Shown: piece by piece, positions 59,838-64,000 of the stretch
Layout of the letters: every line of letters begins with the position of its first letter
Position numbering within the stretch: position 1 is the stretch's first letter
Origin: Desulfobacterales bacterium
Lineage (GTDB): Bacteria > Desulfobacterota > UBA8473
Length of the DNA stretch: 64,000 nt
Direction of reading: 5' to 3'
Assembly: GCA_016209225.1 (NCBI GenBank)
Contig: JACQWO010000058.1
Location: forward strand, 1-64,000
Notes under the pieces: model-generated
What the model was told of the DNA's origin: nothing
Seen by the model: only the letters and a program-made list of their open reading frames with translations
The model's database searches: none
Made by a program: the position numbers and the translations under genes

Positions 59838-61332
59838 AAAAAGTAAAGAAATGGTCGTAAACTGTTCAAGGATAGCCTTCTCTGCCCTGCGAGGAAACTC
59901 AGGCAAGACTCTCCTGACGGTAGGGATAGCAGCCTGTCTTCGCAAGGAGGGGAAGACGATTTCTCCTTTCAAAAAGGGTCCTGATTATATAGATGCAGCC
60001 TGGCTTGGATTGGCAGCTGGTCGGCATTGTTACAATCTGGATGCCTTCTTGATGGGAAGAGAGGGTATCTTTTCTTCCTTTTCAGTCCATACTAACCTAA
60101 CCCATGGTGCCCTGGTGGAGGGCAATAGAGGCCTTTTCGATGGTATGGATCCGCAGGGGAGTTATAGCACCGCCGAGCTTACAAAGATGCTTCAGATCCC
60201 AGTGATTCTGGTAGTCGATTGTAGTATGACAACACGTACTGTTGCCGCCATGATACTTGGCTGTCAACATTTTGATCCTGAAGTTGCTATAAAAGGAGTT
60301 GTCCTAAATCGGATTTCAGGGAACCGTCACGAATCCATTGTGCGTACTGCGATAGAAGAGAAATGTGGAGTTCCTGTATTAGGGGCTATTCCCAAAATAA
60401 AGGGTGGGGCTTTTCCAGAGAGGCATATGGGATTAGTTCCGCCCCAGGAACACCCGGAGGCCAGTAAAGCTGTAGATGAAGCTGCCAGGATTGTTGAACT
60501 ATATATAGACATAGAGAGAATATGGAAGATTGCAGTTGATGCCCCTTTTTTGAGTTATAATGATCCGATTGAAGATGTGAAAGAAAAGGGATTGCCTGTA
60601 AATCCATCAACAAGGCCACGGATTGGAGTAATTAAGGATTCAGCTTTCTGGTTCTACTATCCTGATAACCTGGAAGCCCTGGAAAAGCTTGGGGCGAAAA
60701 TAGTGGAGTGCAATGCCCTTGTTCAGAATGAGCTCCCTCCCATAGATGCCCTCTACATAGGGGGAGGTTTTCCTGAGACCCATGCCGAGAAGTTAGCATC
60801 CAATCAAGATTTAAAAAGGTCTCTGCGTCAGGCTGTGGAAAGAGGGCTTCCCGTTTATGCTGAGTGTGGAGGGCTGATGTATTTGGGGAAACAACTGATC
60901 GTTGAAAAGAAGACATTTCCAATGGTGGGAATTTTCCCCCTGACCTTTGCTTTGCAAGGAAGACCTGAGGGTCACGGGTACACTATCCTGGAGGTAGATC
61001 AACCCAATCCTTATTTTGGGGTAGGAGAAACCTTGTGTGGCCATGAATTTCACTATTCGAAAATCCTCGATTGGGGAAAAGATCGGCTTGCCTCTGTATT
61101 TAGGGTCAAGCGAGGATATGGTATTGATGGGAGAAGGGATGGCCTCTGCTATAAGAATGTCCTGGCTACATACTCTCATTTGCATGCTTTAGGAACAGAT
61201 AAGTGGGCCAGAGGCTTATTTGATCAGGCCGCTTTTTATAGCCGGAAACATGATAAAAATAGAGAAGATGCGTCTTTCTGTGGAAGACGGCTCCCCGTTG
61301 CTCTGAATTTCCAGGAAGAGAGATATTGGTAG
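59827..61332 (+). CDS. dsrN: DsrN / CbiA-like cobyrinate (siroheme) a,c-diamide synthase
   Basis: IAFSALRGNSGKTLLTVGI...FKKGPDYIDAAWLGLAAGRHCYNLD...YIGGGFPETHAEKLA...YAECGGLMYLGKQL; start at 59827 or 59851 rather than track 59755. Confidence 0.9.
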   Translation: MRSRKSKEMVVNCSRIAFSALRGNSGKTLLTVGIAACLRKEGKTISPFKKGPDYIDAAWLGLAAGRHCYNLDAFLMGREGIFSSFSVHTNLTHGALVEGNRGLFDGMDPQGSYSTAELTKMLQIPVILVVDCSMTTRTVAAMILGCQHFDPEVAIKGVVLNRISGNRHESIVRTAIEEKCGVPVLGAIPKIKGGAFPERHMGLVPPQEHPEASKAVDEAARIVELYIDIERIWKIAVDAPFLSYNDPIEDVKEKGLPVNPSTRPRIGVIKDSAFWFYYPDNLEALEKLGAKIVECNALVQNELPPIDALYIGGGFPETHAEKLASNQDLKRSLRQAVERGLPVYAECGGLMYLGKQLIVEKKTFPMVGIFPLTFALQGRPEGHGYTILEVDQPNPYFGVGETLCGHEFHYSKILDWGKDRLASVFRVKRGYGIDGRRDGLCYKNVLATYSHLHALGTDKWARGLFDQAAFYSRKHDKNREDASFCGRRLPVALNFQEERYW

Positions 61333-61336
61333 TAGG

Positions 61337-62158
61337 ATGGAAGATGTACGAGTTGCTGCGGTGATGATGTGCTCAGTTGTGGGAAAAACGTCTGATAACC
61401 TTTTGCGAATTGAATCGTTTGTCAGGGAGGCTGCTGATAAAGGGGTTCATGTGATCTGCTTTCCTGAGGCGAGTATAACCGGTTACAGTGTCCAGGAGAC
61501 AATCAGCTCCTACGCTGAGCCTATTCCAGGTCCTAGCAGTGATGCCTTAGTTAGCATTTCTAAATCTACCGGGTTAACAATATTGAGTGGTCTGATAGAA
61601 AGAGGGGATGGAGATAGCCTTTTTATCAGTCATATTGTGACCTCACCCCATGGACTGGGTAATGTCTACAGGAAACTCCACCTTGCTCCCAATGAGGGGA
61701 ATATATACAGCCATGGCAATGATTTTCCCACTTATAGACATGCCAAAATGATCTTTGGCATTGAACTCTGTTATGACACGCATTTTCCTGAATTGACCAC
61801 TATCCTGGCGTTACGAGGGGCGGAGGTTCTTTTTCTGCCTTATGCCTCTCCACGAGAGACATCCGTGGAAAAGGGGGAACGATGGTTACGATATCTGTCT
61901 GCACGTGCTTATGATAACAGCATTTTTGTGGTGGCATGCAATCAGGTAGGCAACTATGATGAAGGTGGTGCGTTTCCCGGAGTGGCACTGGTATTGGACC
62001 CAAAAGGTCATATAATAGTAGATGCCTATGGCGAAGAGGAGAAGATCGTCATAGCTGATTTGAGGGCGAGTGATCTGATAAAGGTACGAGAGAGTAAAAT
62101 GGGTTTCTTTTTGAACCGTCGTCGCCCTGAGATATATGGTGAACTTTCGGTTTCATGA
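61337..62158 (+). CDS. Carbon-nitrogen hydrolase (nitrilase superfamily)
   Basis: VICFPEASITGYS (Glu), YRKLHLAPNEGNIY (Lys), FGIELCYDTHFPEL (Cys). Confidence 0.93.
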   Translation: MEDVRVAAVMMCSVVGKTSDNLLRIESFVREAADKGVHVICFPEASITGYSVQETISSYAEPIPGPSSDALVSISKSTGLTILSGLIERGDGDSLFISHIVTSPHGLGNVYRKLHLAPNEGNIYSHGNDFPTYRHAKMIFGIELCYDTHFPELTTILALRGAEVLFLPYASPRETSVEKGERWLRYLSARAYDNSIFVVACNQVGNYDEGGAFPGVALVLDPKGHIIVDAYGEEEKIVIADLRASDLIKVRESKMGFFLNRRRPEIYGELSVS

Positions 62159-62247
62159 GTTGACCCTACAATTCTGAATTCAGATACATTAGATTTTAGT
62201 TGAGGTTACATATAACGATCAAAAAACAACAAAAGGAGGTAAGAAAT

Positions 62248-62568
62248 ATGCCACAAATTGAAATTGGAGGAAAGACCTACGAAGTTGATGAAGATGGTTT
62301 CCTTCAGGAACTTGACAAATGGAGTAAAGAATTTGCGCAGGGTTATGCAGCAGTGGAAGGTATTGAAGGAGAACTTACGGAAGACCATTGGAAGCTTATC
62401 AATTATATAAGGGATTACTATACCCAGTATGGTATTGCCCCAATGATCAGAAAGCTCTGCAAGGATTGTGACTTTAAACTGAAGTATATATACGAAATGT
62501 TTCCATCAGGACCGGCAAAAGGGGCTTGCAAACTGGCAGGACTTTCTAAGCCTACCGGGTGTGTATAA
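62248..62568 (+). CDS. dsrC: DsrC sulfur-carrier protein
   Basis: MPQIEIGGKTYEVDEDGFLQELDKWSKEFAQGYAAVEGIEGELTEDHW...FPSGPAKGACKLAGLSKPTGCV, with both C-terminal cysteines; AAAGGAGG ribosome-binding site. Confidence 0.97.
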   Translation: MPQIEIGGKTYEVDEDGFLQELDKWSKEFAQGYAAVEGIEGELTEDHWKLINYIRDYYTQYGIAPMIRKLCKDCDFKLKYIYEMFPSGPAKGACKLAGLSKPTGCV

Positions 62569-62697
62569 TTTGTAATAGTTCACCGTCTACCGTTTTCCGT
62601 TCTCCGATACCCCTCTTCATGGGCACAGGCAAAGAGTTAAACAAGGTCAACAGAGAAACGGATAACGGTCAACAGACAACAAATTTAACGGGAAGTT

Positions 62698-63090
62698 ATG
62701 GACCTCGTCAATATCAAGCATGAAGGTGGGCTCTGTTTTTCGGTCAATGTACGGGATCATCGATTTCTGGTGGACATGGCAAAAGATGAAGGTGGGTCTG
62801 ATAAGGGTATTTCGCCAGCCGAATTGTTGATTGCGGCCCTGGGATCGTGTGTTGGCGCTCACATCGCCAGGTATTGTCAAACAGCCAATATCTCCCACGA
62901 GGGGATGGAGATTAACTTGACGTTCCAGATTGCTGCAGAAGGGAACGAGCGGAGAATTTCTGGTATCGTGGGGGATATATCTCTCCCACAGGACCCAGGC
63001 TCCCGCTCTAAGGCTATCTTAAGAGCAGGGAAAAACTGTATTATCAGAAATACATTAACCAAGGGACCTGAAATCGATTTGGAGTTATAG
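62698..63090 (+). CDS. OsmC-family protein
   Basis: DKGISPAELLIAALGSCVGAHIARYCQTANIS. Confidence 0.88.
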   Translation: MDLVNIKHEGGLCFSVNVRDHRFLVDMAKDEGGSDKGISPAELLIAALGSCVGAHIARYCQTANISHEGMEINLTFQIAAEGNERRISGIVGDISLPQDPGSRSKAILRAGKNCIIRNTLTKGPEIDLEL

Positions 63091-63095
63091 CTTTT

Positions 63096-63197
63096 GTAAC
63101 TGCTCAGGTGGATAGGCTGTAGGCAGTTAGCCTGTAGGAGGAAATTATGTGCGACTAACAGCCTTCAGCCTATAGCCTGAACAACCTGAGTAGTAAC
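63096..63197. repeat. Palindromic intergenic element between the OsmC-like and RsbRD_N-like genes
   Basis: GTAACTGCTCAGGTGGATAGGCTGTAGGCAGTTAGCCTGTAGG...CAGCCTATAGCCTGAACAACCTGAGTAGTAAC. Confidence 0.85.
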
Positions 63198-63213
63198 TAG
63201 CTTTTAATCCTTT

Positions 63214-63783
63214 GTGAGTGACTATTCTACAATGTTGGAAAATTTTTTGAGACAAAAGAGGGCCACCATTCTGAAAAGGTGGTTTGACATGATACTGGAG
63301 ACTTACCCCCCTGATGCTTCAAGTTTTTTGAAGCAGGAGAAGAACCAGTTCGCTAATCCGGTGGGAAATACTATATTACAGGAGATAGAGGATATATATG
63401 AAGAGCTTCTCCATGGGAGAGACTCTGAGAAACTCTCCGACTTTCTCGACAGGATTATCAAAATCAGGGCGATTCAGGATTTTTCTCCCGCCCAGGCCGT
63501 GGCATTTATCTTTCATTTAAAGAATGCGGTAAGGGAGGAATTGGGAGGTGAAATTCGTAACGATCAGCTCTTTGAGGAGTTATTGGAATTTGAGCACCGA
63601 ATAGACAAACTCGCCCTTATCGCCTTCAACACGTATATGAAATGCCGGGAGAAGGTTTACGAGATCAGGGTAGCTGAGGTGAAAAACAGGGTCTTCAGCT
63701 TGCTTAAGAGGGCAGATATGATAGGTGAGATTTCAGAACAGGAACTGGATATCAGAGAGGAAAACATTGATAGCGTAGTATAG
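63214..63783 (+). CDS. RsbRD_N-like regulatory domain protein
   Basis: LENFLRQKRATILKRWFDMILETYPPDASSFLKQEKNQFANPVGNTILQEIEDIYEELL, resembling the gene that often precedes dsrMKJOP. Confidence 0.8.
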   Translation: MSDYSTMLENFLRQKRATILKRWFDMILETYPPDASSFLKQEKNQFANPVGNTILQEIEDIYEELLHGRDSEKLSDFLDRIIKIRAIQDFSPAQAVAFIFHLKNAVREELGGEIRNDQLFEELLEFEHRIDKLALIAFNTYMKCREKVYEIRVAEVKNRVFSLLKRADMIGEISEQELDIREENIDSVV

Positions 63784-64000
63784 GAATTTCCTTTTTGAAC
63801 GGAGATGAACACAGTCGTTTTGTTGGTTTGATTAGTTTCATTGGTTCAACGTTAATCAGAACTAACCGAACCGGTTTAGACTGTTAGGCTGTAGGCTGAA
63901 GCTAATAGCCTATAGTCTACAGCCTAAAGTCTATAATTATCTGCGGGTATCGGCGAAAATCTGCGTCCTAATTAATTTGAAATAATGAGGTGGTAGCAAA

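Noticed and set aside
1-64000. tRNA or rRNA genes
   Set aside because: I looked in the intergenic regions and saw no convincing tRNA cloverleaf or rRNA segment; a tRNAscan run would be needed to exclude them formally.

Overview
This 64 kb window looks like the chromosome of a sulfate-reducing Desulfobacterota-type bacterium, or a MAG of one. It can be read in blocks. (1) A minus-strand housekeeping block: rsmD, dapA, tsaB, rseP, dxr, cdsA, uppS, frr, pyrH, tsf, rpsB, argJ, secA. (2) Tandem LivK-type substrate-binding proteins, then a HesB/IscA-like gene with an in-frame UGA that is a likely selenoprotein. (3) A catabolic island: two 2-hydroxyacyl-CoA dehydratase (HgdB/BcrC-like) proteins, a PHP-domain protein, an NDP-forming acyl-CoA ligase, HdrC/HdrB-like proteins, a divergent two-subunit B12-dependent acyl-CoA mutase, and sat. 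(4) glgP and a decayed type I-C-like CRISPR locus: cas1, cas2, a truncated cas4, 4 repeats, and no effector genes in the window. (5) A liv-type ABC transporter with acyl-CoA ligases. (6) A histidine kinase/sigma-54 regulator pair. (7) The dissimilatory sulfite reductase locus: dsrA, dsrB, dsrD, dsrN/cbiA-like, a nitrilase-family gene, dsrC, an OsmC-like gene and an RsbRD_N-like gene. The most unusual feature is a dense population of intergenic palindromic elements. One class has GTAACTAyTCAGG...CCTGAGTAGTTAC ends around variable short-word quasi-tandem repeats. A second class is a ~157-bp MITE-like family with three close copies. Two four-helix-bundle (S23/IVP-type) genes are also associated with short-word repeats, and one of them sits at the break that truncates cas4. 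All identifications come from reading motifs; no database search was run.
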